Shown: one piece after another, positions 8,784 through 17,358 of the stretch
Numbering within the stretch: position 1 is the first letter of the stretch
Layout: each line of letters opens with the position of its first letter
NCBI GenBank assembly: GCA_965208525.1
Contig: OZ242340.1
Span: 2,294,001-2,358,000, forward strand
DNA from: VXYL01 sp965208525
GTDB lineage: Bacteria > Pseudomonadota > Gammaproteobacteria > Pseudomonadales > Azotimanducaceae
DNA: 64,000 nucleotides
Direction of reading: 5' to 3'
Notes under the pieces: generated by a model
Database searches by the model: none
What the model was told of the DNA's origin: nothing
What the model saw: only the letters and a program-made list of their open reading frames with translations
Made by a program: the position numbers and the translations under genes

Positions 8784-11699
8784 CTAGAAACGCAAGGCGG
8801 CGCGAAGCTCCATCACGACGCCGTTGCCGCGGTAGTGGTCCTCGCCGTGGCCGGTGGCGAATTCGAGATTGAGTCGGTCGGAGGCGTTCGGGATGCTGAG
8901 GTCGTAGCGGACTCCTAGCATGGTGCGGCCGCGCTGGGGGGAAACGTCCCACTCCGCGAACGGTGTCATCGACCCCGGTTGCCGCATGGCGGCCAAGCTG
9001 TGACCGATGCGTGCCGACATGCCCCAGTCGTTTCGGCCATGCAAGGCACCGAGGCCCGGCTGGTGGGAGTCGAGGATGGCGGATGTCCCCGTGGCTCCCA
9101 TGCCGCTGCCTGAGTGGGCGGACACCGACAGCGACATCCCCGTGCCGTCTGCGGCGGGGCGCACCGTGGCCGTCAGGCTGAGGCCGTTCTCCTCGTAGTC
9201 GTCGGCTGCGTGCAGGGCGAGAAGCCTTGCCTTTGCCTCAAGGCTCAGGCGGCCGGAATCGAAGCGCACGCCGCCAATCAACTCGCCTCCGGCGCCGGTC
9301 TCGCCGTCGCCGCTGTCGTGACGCGCTGCCACTTCGCCAAACCAAGCTAGGCTGCCGCCGCCTTGCAGTGCGACCAGCCGCGCTGCCTCCATGCCGGCGC
9401 GCTGGCGGGCAAGGCCAATTTCAAGGCCGTTGATGATGCCGATGCCGCCGTCGGTTTGCAGTTCGAGGACGCTCGTGTCGCCTAGGATCGAGACGTCCCA
9501 AGCATCGGCGGAGGCGATGCTGCGGCGTCCGCCGAGGCTCAACAACCACATGGAGAGATCCGCCGATCCGCGCTGGGCGGTGGTGCTGCGGCTCTGGCTG
9601 ACATCGCCCCAGCCGGCGCCGACGATGGCCCACACCTCGGCGCCCTCACTGGGCGTCACATGCAGGTACGGGAAGACACTGGTGAGTTCCGTGTCGAGGC
9701 TGCCGGTGCCGCTCGCGCCGCGGCCGGCGAATTCGTAGTCGGCTTCGCCGGAACTCGACGACACTGCGAAGCCGGCCATCCAGCGTTCGCCGAAATCCGC
9801 ATCGGCGCCGAAATAGACGCTGCTCACGCCACCGTCATAGGCGCTCGCCTCGAAGGACTGTTGATCGACATGGCCCCAGAAGGTCCACTCGGCCGGGGGC
9901 TCCCATTTCACGTCTTTTGCCGCTGCCAGATGCATCCCGAGTCCGGTGCCAAAGCTAGCCTGGTGCCAATCATCGGCGAAGGAAGTGCCGACGGAACTTG
10001 GTTGACCGAAGCGAGATGGGTGGTGCGAGGAACCAAGGCGGTCACGCCCACCGAAGCGCAGCCCCTGCCACGTGCTCTGGCCTGCGGCTGGCTGGGCGTT
10101 GCCTCGCGCGGCGCGGAATCGAGCACCGATGGCGGTCTGCACGCTCGACAGTGTGCTGGCACCGATGGCAGCGAGGCTGCGTTCGGTGGCGTCGGCTTCC
10201 GCCGCGTCCGTGCTGACGGTGACGCGGAAGGTCTGCGAGGCCGTTCCGGCGGTGTTGGTGGCGGTGACGGTGACCGTCCCCTGGCCCTCCACGCGGGGCG
10301 AAACGATCACTTCGCTGCCGCTTCGCGTCACGGCGATGGCATCGCCTTCGCTGGCGACGCTGTAGGTAAGCGCCGTGCCGGAGAACGCGCCGGACGCTTC
10401 GACCGTTTCCGAGTCGCCGCCGGTCGTAAGCGAGAGGTTCGGCAGTGAACCCACCGTGGCGGGCACCTGATCCTGCACGGTCACCATGAACTCGTGGATC
10501 GCGCTGCCGGAGGCGTTGCTGGCAGTGACGGTCACCGTGGCGTTGCCGGCGACGAGGGCCGTGAGCTGGGCCGTTTGGCCAGCAAGCGTGGCGGTCACGT
10601 TCGAGTCGGAGGAGGCGACGGCATAGACGAGCGCGTTGCCCGTGAAGGCGTCCGAGAAGTCCACCTGTGCGGTATCGCCGACGGTGAGCGTCACCGCCGC
10701 CAGTTCCCCCACAGCCATCGGCATTTGGTCGCTGACCATGATCGTGAAGGTCTCGCGCACGCTGCCAGCGGTGTTGCTGGCCGTCACCGTCACCGTCGAC
10801 TCGCCGTGTGACACTGCCGCGATGCTGATACTACTGCCGGCGCGTGTTGCGGTTGCGTATTCGGGGTTGGACACCTCCATCGAGAAGCTCAAGGCCGTGC
10901 CTGAGAACGTTTCGGCAAAGTCCACCGATGCGGTATCGCCGACGACGAGCGCCACGTCGTCGAGTGGCTGCGCCACCATGGGTGGGATGTCTTGCACTGT
11001 GGTCTGGAAGGCGAGCATCGCGCTGCCGGCCGAGTTGCTCGCCGTGACGGTTACCTCTGTGGTGCCGGCCGCAAGCGCCTCGACAACGGCCATCGTGCCG
11101 TCGGCGGTTGCCGTGGCCACACCGGCGTCGGCGGACGTCACCGAGATGGCGAGGTTGGTGCCGGTGAACCCGGCGCTGAAGTCCACCGACTCGGTGTCGC
11201 CGACGTCGAGGTTGACATCGCCGAGTTCGCCCACGGCCTGGGGTTCGCGGTCGTTCACGGTGACCGTGAACTCCGTTTCGTCGGTGCCGGCGCTGTTCCA
11301 CGCCACCACGGTCACGGTGGCGGTACCGGGTCCCACCGGAATCAGGGTGATGTCGTAGCCTTCGTGCTCGAGGCGCACGACGCTTTCATCCGACGATGCG
11401 GCGCTGCAATCCGTGGGGCGGTTCGAGAACACGCCGTAGAAGTTGATCGTGAGCCTCGGCTCGTCCACGAACATCATCACGTCGTCAATGGTGCCAACGG
11501 CAACCGGTGCCTCGGCCGCAGCGACGGGAGCCGCCATCAGCCCGGCCACGGGCACCAGTGCCAGCATGACCCACCGGCGGAGCCGGCATCGGCAGCTCTC
11601 GCGAACGTCGCTGGAGGCGGGATCTTCGGTCAACACGGAGCGGTCTCCTTCCATGCCGGCGTGCTCAAGGCGCCCGGCAATGCTCATTGCAACTGTCAT
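8784..11699 (-). CDS. Ig-repeat surface protein with autotransporter-type beta-barrel
   Basis: A 971-residue exported protein. After a long basic N-terminus and a hydrophobic signal segment (about 42-62, ending AAPVAAAEA) come five Ig-like repeats of about 87 residues (roughly 65-505). Each begins like VGELGDVNLDVGDT-x-VDFS and closes with TVTVTASNTAGS. A low-complexity linker leads to a C-terminal barrel of about 280 residues with alternating strands (WMAGFAVSSSSGEADYEF, EVWAIVGAGWGDVS) and a terminal MELRAALRF, a phenylalanine-ending outer-membrane signature. It is likely displayed on the surface as an adhesin-like protein. Its ATG overlaps the upstream OmpA-type stop (ATGA), indicating translational coupling. 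Confidence 0.85.
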   Translation of the reverse strand: MTVAMSIAGRLEHAGMEGDRSVLTEDPASSDVRESCRCRLRRWVMLALVPVAGLMAAPVAAAEAPVAVGTIDDVMMFVDEPRLTINFYGVFSNRPTDCSAASSDESVVRLEHEGYDITLIPVGPGTATVTVVAWNSAGTDETEFTVTVNDREPQAVGELGDVNLDVGDTESVDFSAGFTGTNLAISVTSADAGVATATADGTMAVVEALAAGTTEVTVTASNSAGSAMLAFQTTVQDIPPMVAQPLDDVALVVGDTASVDFAETFSGTALSFSMEVSNPEYATATRAGSSISIAAVSHGESTVTVTASNTAGSVRETFTIMVSDQMPMAVGELAAVTLTVGDTAQVDFSDAFTGNALVYAVASSDSNVTATLAGQTAQLTALVAGNATVTVTASNASGSAIHEFMVTVQDQVPATVGSLPNLSLTTGGDSETVEASGAFSGTALTYSVASEGDAIAVTRSGSEVIVSPRVEGQGTVTVTATNTAGTASQTFRVTVSTDAAEADATERSLAAIGASTLSSVQTAIGARFRAARGNAQPAAGQSTWQGLRFGGRDRLGSSHHPSRFGQPSSVGTSFADDWHQASFGTGLGMHLAAAKDVKWEPPAEWTFWGHVDQQSFEASAYDGGVSSVYFGADADFGERWMAGFAVSSSSGEADYEFAGRGASGTGSLDTELTSVFPYLHVTPSEGAEVWAIVGAGWGDVSQSRSTTAQRGSADLSMWLLSLGGRRSIASADAWDVSILGDTSVLELQTDGGIGIINGLEIGLARQRAGMEAARLVALQGGGSLAWFGEVAARHDSGDGETGAGGELIGGVRFDSGRLSLEAKARLLALHAADDYEENGLSLTATVRPAADGTGMSLSVSAHSGSGMGATGTSAILDSHQPGLGALHGRNDWGMSARIGHSLAAMRQPGSMTPFAEWDVSPQRGRTMLGVRYDLSIPNASDRLNLEFATGHGEDHYRGNGVVMELRAALRF

Positions 11700-12853
11700 C
11701 GTTCGGCCGGCGCCTGAAGCGTTACGGTGGTGACGCGCCGGTTTTCCTGCCGCCCTTCGGCGGTGCTGTTGTCGGCGACGGGTTTCAGTTCGCCGTGGCC
11801 GACCGTGGTGAGACGGGATGCATCCACACCAGCGGCGATCAGACGGTCGCGCACCGCGTTGGCGCGACGTTCGGACAGCCCCTGGTTGTAGGTGGCACGC
11901 CCTTGCCAGTCGGTGTGGCCCTCGATGAGCGCCTCGGCGCCACTGTACTTGAGCAGCATGGCGATGCCTTCGCGCAGCATCGCCTCCTGGTCGGCGCGAA
12001 TGTCGGACTCGTCCACATCGAACAGCACCGTGAACGAGATGGGCTCCACGGGCACCAGCGGGCAGCCGTCCTCGCCCTCACCGGGCGTGTCGGGACACTT
12101 GTCGAGGTAGTCCGGGACGCCGTCGCCGTCGCGGTCCAGCGGGCAGCCGCGTTCATCCACCGCGACGCCTTCGGGGGTGCCGGGGCAGGCATCGTCGGGG
12201 TCCGCAATGCCGTCGCCGTCGCTGTCGGGCGGGAATGGACAACCTCGTTCATCCACCGGCACGCCTGGCGGCGTGGCGGGGCAGTCGTCGTCGGCGTCAG
12301 GCACGCCGTCGCCGTCGCGATCCGGCTGCGGGTATGGCGCGACGTCGCCAAGAAAAAGGGCAATGCCCACTTGAGCGAAGGGATCGAGCGGCCTAGCGCC
12401 GGATGTCTTCACGACGCGCACGTCTGCACGCCACGAAACTCGCGTGGCTATGTCGCCGAAGGCGCCGAGACCAGCGAAGACCTGGGTGGCGTCCTCGTCT
12501 GGCCCCCCGTCCACGCCGAACGAGGAGCGACCGGCGCCAAACACGACGTAGGGCTGCAATGCGCGCCGGGCCTTGGGCAGAGACCACAGCCCCGAAAGCC
12601 AGAAGGAGTTCGCATCGCCTCGATCGGCCGACCAGGACAGATACGCCGCCTCGGCGGCCCAGTCGTCAGTGATGCCGTAGCCGACACTGAGCGCGAGGTC
12701 CGTGGAAGTGCCTACGTCGTGCTTCCGCGGGGCTTCCTTCATGGCTACCACGGGAGATATAAACCATTGACCAGATTCGGGATTCTCTCGGGCTTGCAGC
12801 GGCAGGCAAAGGCCCAGCGCAAGCAGCGGAACGGGGAGTGAGGACAGGCGCAC
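11696..12853 (-). CDS. OmpA-family protein with thrombospondin type 3 repeats
   Basis: A 385-residue protein with a signal peptide (MRLSSLPVPLLALGLCLPLQA), an OprF-like N-terminal beta-barrel (about 25-180) and three calcium-binding TSP3 repeats of the form DRDGDGVPDADDDCP, DSDGDGIADPDDACP and DRDGDGVPDYLDKCP (about 186-265). The C-terminal OmpA peptidoglycan-binding domain shows IEGHTDWQGRATYNQGLSERRANAV and ENRRV. It would tether the outer membrane to the cell wall. It is the first gene of a two-gene operon, with a 4-nt overlap to the Ig-repeat gene. The gap 12854-13119 upstream must hold the promoter but shows no other feature. Confidence 0.92.
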   Translation of the reverse strand: MRLSSLPVPLLALGLCLPLQARENPESGQWFISPVVAMKEAPRKHDVGTSTDLALSVGYGITDDWAAEAAYLSWSADRGDANSFWLSGLWSLPKARRALQPYVVFGAGRSSFGVDGGPDEDATQVFAGLGAFGDIATRVSWRADVRVVKTSGARPLDPFAQVGIALFLGDVAPYPQPDRDGDGVPDADDDCPATPPGVPVDERGCPFPPDSDGDGIADPDDACPGTPEGVAVDERGCPLDRDGDGVPDYLDKCPDTPGEGEDGCPLVPVEPISFTVLFDVDESDIRADQEAMLREGIAMLLKYSGAEALIEGHTDWQGRATYNQGLSERRANAVRDRLIAAGVDASRLTTVGHGELKPVADNSTAEGRQENRRVTTVTLQAPAER

Positions 12854-13119
12854 AGTGACGATTCGCTCTACCAGGCAGCAATGGCCATTGTAGCAATGGG
12901 GGGGACCGGAAAGGGTGCAAGAACTATGTCTTTATCGAGACTTGGGGCTATGTCCGTGCGAAATCGGCTGCCGTTCGCCATGCCGACGACGCTTGCGTGG
13001 CGCAGTTGTGGAAACGGCTGCCTTGTAGGGCGGGAGCCCGTCTGCGTGCGGAGGAAGCGTGTAGGCAGACGCGCATGCCTGCCGCGGCACCTCCGGAGGG
13101 TCGCCAGCGAGGGTGCCCG

Positions 13120-14127
13120 CTACGCGGCGACCCTCGAGAGCGCCTTGACCGTGCGCGTGCAGTCGGCGATGTACTCGTCGCGTCCCGGCGCGGCGACGGG
13201 CGTCACGAGCGCTGTGGAGACGCCGGCGGCCGCGTAGTCGGCCAGGCGCGCCTGCATCTCGTCGGCGGTGCCAATCAGCGTGCGTTCTCGAATCAGGGCT
13301 TCCGGCACCGCTTCGAGCGCTTCTTGCCGTTGTCGGCTCTGCCACAGACGCGCCACTTCGAGACAGGCATCCTCGAACCCGGCGCGGGCGAACATACGGC
13401 GGTACACGGGTGCCATCGCATAGGTGAACAGCTCGCTGCGATAGCGATCCTGCACCTCCTCGTAGCGTGCTGTGTCGGTGGCGCGGAAGAAGACAACGAC
13501 TTCGAAGTCGGCCAGAGATCGACCCGCCCGGTCGGCGCCCGCCTGCAGGCGAACGCGCGCGTGGCGTACATCCGCCGTCGTGACGAAGTTCAGGATCACC
13601 CCGTCGGCGACTTCGCCGGCGAGTTCCAGCATGCGGTCGTTGAGGGCCGCGAGATAGATGGGAACGCGACGCTCGGGCGGTCGAGCCAACTGCGCCCGGC
13701 GGTAGCGCCAGCGGCCGGTTTCGGTGGTCACTCGTTCGCCATCGAGCAGACGACGGGTGATGTCGACGCACTCGCGGGTTAGGCCGAGGGGCGAGTCGCC
13801 CCAGGGCGTCGCGTGCCAATCCTCAACGATGATGGGCGTGCTGGTGCCGAGCCCGAGCACGAAGCCCTCATCCGTGAGCTGGTGCAAGGACGCGGCCATC
13901 ATCGCCAAGAGCAGCGGGTCGCGTGTCTGCATGGGCACGATGGCGGTGCCGAGGCGGCCCTGTCCTAACTGGCTGCCGGCCGCGCCCAGCAGCGACGCCG
14001 CTTCCAGCGCGTTCACCTCCGCGGCCCACAGCCCGCCCCAACCTGCATCGCGGGCGCTGAGCGCGAGGTCGATGTTTTCCGGCAGCGAGCGCCCGGCGGC
14101 TGCCATGTCGATACGTAGTTTCGTCAT
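13120..14127 (-). CDS. LLM-class flavin/F420-dependent oxidoreductase
   Basis: A 335-residue luciferase-like monooxygenase-superfamily protein (TIM barrel). Visible features are the early DLALSARDAGWGGLWAAEVNALEA, the LGTAIVPMQTRDPLLLAMMAASLHQLTDEGFVLGLGTSTP core (about 58-98), PIYLAALNDRMLELAGEVADGVILN, and a late TLIGTADEMQARLADYAAAGVSTALVTP. These match F420/FMN-dependent LLM oxidoreductases. Whether F420 or FMN is used, and on what substrate, cannot be told. It is a single gene upstream of and codirectional with the uracil glycosylase/maf pair region. Confidence 0.85.
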   Translation of the reverse strand: MTKLRIDMAAAGRSLPENIDLALSARDAGWGGLWAAEVNALEAASLLGAAGSQLGQGRLGTAIVPMQTRDPLLLAMMAASLHQLTDEGFVLGLGTSTPIIVEDWHATPWGDSPLGLTRECVDITRRLLDGERVTTETGRWRYRRAQLARPPERRVPIYLAALNDRMLELAGEVADGVILNFVTTADVRHARVRLQAGADRAGRSLADFEVVVFFRATDTARYEEVQDRYRSELFTYAMAPVYRRMFARAGFEDACLEVARLWQSRQRQEALEAVPEALIRERTLIGTADEMQARLADYAAAGVSTALVTPVAAPGRDEYIADCTRTVKALSRVAA

Positions 14128-14211
14128 GTCCGCAATGGTACCCCGGCGCGAAGACCTCGTAGGCGTGCCGTCCCTCCAAGGGTCACGACACCGCGCATTG
14201 AGCGAGACGCG

Positions 14212-14949
14212 TTACGGTAGCGACACGCCGAGCGCCGCGAGTTGTCGTTCCATTTGCGGGGCCCAGCCCTTGTTGGCGGCCGGACTCGCCGGGCTTGGGT
14301 GCAGGATGCCGTCGATACGAGGGCCCGGTCTTAGGGCGTTGTGGCAGCGGGCTTCGGCGTATCTGCCGATGCCGAGGACGAGGCTCGGTTCGAGGTAGTC
14401 CACGATCTTGGCCAAGGCGCGATCGCAGATGTCGTAAAGGGCCTTGCGCTCGGCCGCCGGCAGGTGGTTCGGCGTTCGGTTGCGACCAGATGCCTCCAGG
14501 AATGCCAAGGGGCAGTGGTTCCAGATGAAGAAACGCCGGAAGAAGGCGTCCGGGGTGCCGAAGCGCTCCTGCGCCCAGCCCCAAACGCGCTGGCCGCTCA
14601 CTTCGCTGCGCGAGCACTCGAAGCCTTGGATGGGGCGCTTCGGATGTTGCTTGGCCGGCGTCGTCACACCGGTGGAAATGCCAAGCCAGTCGCGCACAAA
14701 GGCAACCTCACCGAACGGAACGCCCGTTTGCACCATGCCCCACGGCCCAGGATTCATCCCCACCAGAAGGATGTCCGCTTCACGCCGGCAGTACCGTTCG
14801 AGATACTGCCGGTGCGCGCCTGCGGCATAGTCGAGCGGGTTGTACACGTGCGCCACCGGGGGCGCGAACGTGCAGCGTCCGGCCGCTCGAGCCAACGTTC
14901 GGGCGATGGCTACCGGCGTTGTATCGCCCACCTCGCGTTCAGTCGTCAA
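14212..14949 (-). CDS. SMUG1-type uracil-DNA glycosylase
   Basis: A 245-residue base-excision-repair glycosylase of the SMUG1 branch of the UDG superfamily. The active-site segment VGMNPGPWGMVQTGVPFGEV (about 67-86) and the C-terminal HPSPASPAANKGW loop (DNA intercalation) are the family signatures; FIWNHCPLAFL lies between. It would remove uracil or oxidised pyrimidines from DNA. The frame opens at TTG 14949, overlapping the maf stop by 11 nt; a GTG at 14931 is an alternative start. Coupling to maf places two nucleotide-quality-control genes together. Confidence 0.85.
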   Translation of the reverse strand: MTTEREVGDTTPVAIARTLARAAGRCTFAPPVAHVYNPLDYAAGAHRQYLERYCRREADILLVGMNPGPWGMVQTGVPFGEVAFVRDWLGISTGVTTPAKQHPKRPIQGFECSRSEVSGQRVWGWAQERFGTPDAFFRRFFIWNHCPLAFLEASGRNRTPNHLPAAERKALYDICDRALAKIVDYLEPSLVLGIGRYAEARCHNALRPGPRIDGILHPSPASPAANKGWAPQMERQLAALGVSLP

Positions 14950-15526
14950 GCGGGTTGATCCCCTCGTTGCGGAGCAGCGCCGCGAGCCGGATGAGCGGCA
15001 GGCCGATGGCGGCGGTGGGGTCTTCGGTGTCGACGCGCTCGAACAGCATCACGCCACGGCTTTCGGACTTGATGGCGCCGGCACAGTCCAAGGGTTGATC
15101 GAGTTCCACGTAGCGGCGGATTTCGGCCTCGGAGAGGCGGCGAAACGTCGTGGTGGTGCGGTCCGTGTGGGTCTGTAACTGCCCGGTGGCGCTGTTCAGA
15201 ACCGCAACACCGGTGAGGAAGTCGACCCGCTGGCCGGAGAGTTCCGCGAGTTGTCGCTCGGCGTTGGCGGTGGTGCCGGGCTTGCCGAGCACCTTGCCCT
15301 CATGCACAGCCACCTGATCGGAGCCGATCACCACCGCGCCTGGTTCGCCACCGCCAACCTTGCGCGCCTTTAGTTCCGCAAGCCGCAGCACCAAGGCCGC
15401 CGGTGACTCGCCCGGCAACGGGCTCTCGTCCACATCCGGAGATGCGCTGTCGAAGTCGATGCCGAGGCGAGCGAGGAGTTCGCGCCGATAGCGGGACGAG
15501 GACGCGAGAATCAGTCGTGGTGCCAT
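14939..15526 (-). CDS. MafB/YceF-type nucleotide pyrophosphatase
   Basis: A 195-residue Maf-family protein. It begins with MAPRLILASSSRYRRELLARLG and has PDVDESPLPGESP, the catalytic IGSDQVAVHEG and GLPLIRLAALLRNEGINPL. The SDQV form and the CAGAIKSESRG segment match the YceF subfamily, which hydrolyses 7-methyl-GTP, rather than the dTTP/UTP-type Maf (YhdE). I chose ATG 15526 from family alignment; the open frame runs further into the palindromic repeats upstream, where it encodes repeat-derived residues. Confidence 0.9.
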   Translation of the reverse strand: MAPRLILASSSRYRRELLARLGIDFDSASPDVDESPLPGESPAALVLRLAELKARKVGGGEPGAVVIGSDQVAVHEGKVLGKPGTTANAERQLAELSGQRVDFLTGVAVLNSATGQLQTHTDRTTTTFRRLSEAEIRRYVELDQPLDCAGAIKSESRGVMLFERVDTEDPTAAIGLPLIRLAALLRNEGINPLDD

Positions 15527-15543
15527 GCCCGAGAGCATACGCA

Positions 15544-15674
15544 GTAGGGGCGACGCATGCGTCGCCCCTACAGAAAGGTGTCTGTCATACCTTAGGCCGT
15601 AGCGGCGACGCATGCCACCGCTACGGAAAGGTGTCGGTCATGCCTCGGGCCGTAGGGGCGACGCATGCGCCACC
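15544..15674. repeat. REP/BIME-like array of three palindromes
   Basis: Three palindromic units begin at 15544, 15597 and 15650. The first (15544-15571) is a perfect 28-bp palindrome with core GGGCGACGCATGCGTCGCCC. The second is imperfect and the third has lost part of its right arm. The spacer between units (AGAAAGGTGTC-type) recurs in inverted orientation at 47410-47436. The array separates divergent maf and the aminotransferase gene. Confidence 0.8.
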
Positions 15675-15772
15675 CTTCTTGGGGTGACCCTCTTCACGCG
15701 CTAGGCAAGGCAAGAACACCGCCCCTTGGAGGGCCGTCAGCATCTACAATCCACGGACGACGGAGGTGCAGC

Positions 15773-16987
15773 ATGGACAACGGATCGAACGACGCGGCAC
15801 TGCGCGAACGGGCCGCAAGCGTGATTCCGGGCGGAATGTACGGCCACATGGCGATGGGCGCGCGCATGCCGGCCAACTATCCGCAGTTCTTCGCGCGCGC
15901 CAAGGGGGCGCGGCTGTGGGACGTGGACGGCAACGAGTACATCGACTACATCTGCTCCTACGGCCCGATGATCGCCGGCTACGGCAACGAGCGCATCGCG
16001 GCGAAGGCCGAGGCGCAGCGGGGCAGCATCGACATCGGCAACGGCCCGGCGGCGAACGTGGTGGAGCTTGCCGAGCGCCTCGTCGGCACGGTGGCGCACG
16101 CGGATTGGGCGGTCTTCTCCAAGAACGGCAACGACGCCACTACCACCTGCGTCATGGCGGCGCGCGCCCATCGTGGGCGCAGCAAGGTGCTGGTGGCGCA
16201 GGGCGCATACCACGGCTCGCAGCCTTGGGCCAACCGCCGTGCCCCCGGCGCGCCCGGCACGGAACACGATGCCTTTCCCGTGTACATCTTCAACGATGTT
16301 GCGAGTGTGGAGGCAGCGGTGCGGGAGCACGCCGGCGAAATCGCCGGCATCATGGTGTCGGCCTTCCGCCATGACGCCGGATCGCATCAGGAGCTGGTGG
16401 AGCCGAGTTTCGCGGCCGCCGTTCGGCGCCTGTGCGACCAGGAGGATGCGGCGCTGATTCTCGACGACGTGCGCGCCGGCTTTCGCCTCAGCCTCGACGC
16501 ATCGTGGTCGCTCTTGGGGATTCGCCCCGACCTTTCCGCCTGGGGCAAGGCCATCGCCAATGGCGAACCGCTCGCGGCAACGCTCGGCAGCGAGCGCTTC
16601 CGGGACGCCATGAAGTCGGTGTTCGTCACCGGCTCCTTTTGGTATCAGTCCGCGCCCATGGCCGCAGCCTTGGAAACCCTCGACGTGCTGCACGAGGAGA
16701 ACGCGCCAGCGCGCCTCGAAGCGCTCGGCCAGCGCCTGCGCGACGGCATTGACGAGGTGGCGCGGCTGCATCAGGAACGCATTCGCCAAAGCGGGCCGCC
16801 GCAGATGCCAGCGGTGATGTTCGAGGACGACCCCCAATGCGAACGCGGCCTGGCCCTGTGCTCCGGCCTAATCGAACGCGGTATCTACTTCCACCCATGG
16901 CACAACATGTTCCTGTCGCTGGCCCACACCGAAGACGACATCGACCGCACCATCGAGGCGGTGGACGGGGCGATGGGGGAGTTGTAG
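15773..16987 (+). CDS. Class III PLP-dependent aminotransferase (GSA-aminomutase-like)
   Basis: A 404-residue fold-type I, class III aminotransferase resembling glutamate-1-semialdehyde 2,1-aminomutase. Visible motifs are RLWDVDGNEYIDYICSYGPMIAGYG (about 45-70), FSKNGNDATTTCVMAARAH, QGAYHGSQPW, ILDDVRAGFR (the PLP-nitrogen Asp) and the Schiff-base lysine in WGKAIANGEPLAA. ATG 15773 has GGAGG eight bases upstream. It is not next to other haem genes, and many relatives act on other amino donors, so the substrate is open. Confidence 0.87.
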   Translation: MDNGSNDAALRERAASVIPGGMYGHMAMGARMPANYPQFFARAKGARLWDVDGNEYIDYICSYGPMIAGYGNERIAAKAEAQRGSIDIGNGPAANVVELAERLVGTVAHADWAVFSKNGNDATTTCVMAARAHRGRSKVLVAQGAYHGSQPWANRRAPGAPGTEHDAFPVYIFNDVASVEAAVREHAGEIAGIMVSAFRHDAGSHQELVEPSFAAAVRRLCDQEDAALILDDVRAGFRLSLDASWSLLGIRPDLSAWGKAIANGEPLAATLGSERFRDAMKSVFVTGSFWYQSAPMAAALETLDVLHEENAPARLEALGQRLRDGIDEVARLHQERIRQSGPPQMPAVMFEDDPQCERGLALCSGLIERGIYFHPWHNMFLSLAHTEDDIDRTIEAVDGAMGEL

Positions 16988-17060
16988 CGCCACAAGAACC
17001 GTTGCCTTCGGACAACGCTTTCTTGCCCCGCTGTAGGGGCACCTGCCGTCCTCTGGAGGG

Positions 17061-17159
17061 AGGGCGTCCCGCCCTCCATCGCGCCGCAAGGCGCGCAGAA
17101 CGATCGCTGCACCTGAAGGAGGGCGCGCCTAACGGCGCGCATGGAGGGCGGGACGCCCT
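17061..17159. repeat. 99-bp palindromic element with 19-bp inverted repeats
   Basis: The arm 17061-17079 is the perfect reverse complement of 17141-17159. Between the arms lie smaller palindromes such as GGCGCGCCTAACGGCGCGC-type sequence near 17123-17140. The element sits in the 371-nt gap 16988-17358 between the aminotransferase and the Gfo/Idh gene. The rest of that gap shows only further GC-rich hairpins and the presumed promoter. Confidence 0.65.
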
Positions 17160-17358
17160 CGCTCCGGCCCCTCCGGAGCGTGCGCCGCAGAACGCAGTTC
17201 GCAGGCGGCGGGCTTGTCCTGTCCCGCGCCGAATCCATCGGTGCGCTCGACACGGGCGGGGCAAGCCCAGGTAAGATGCCCTCGCCCAAAGCCTCTGCTT
17301 GACGCGTCGCCTTCCCGCAAACTAGGTTGCGCGCCAACCCGCAACCGAGACAAGCCGC

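Noticed and set aside
15544..15674. CRISPR array from regularly spaced repeats
   Set aside because: The units are palindromes with a conserved linker rather than unique spacers, there are only three, and no cas genes are nearby.
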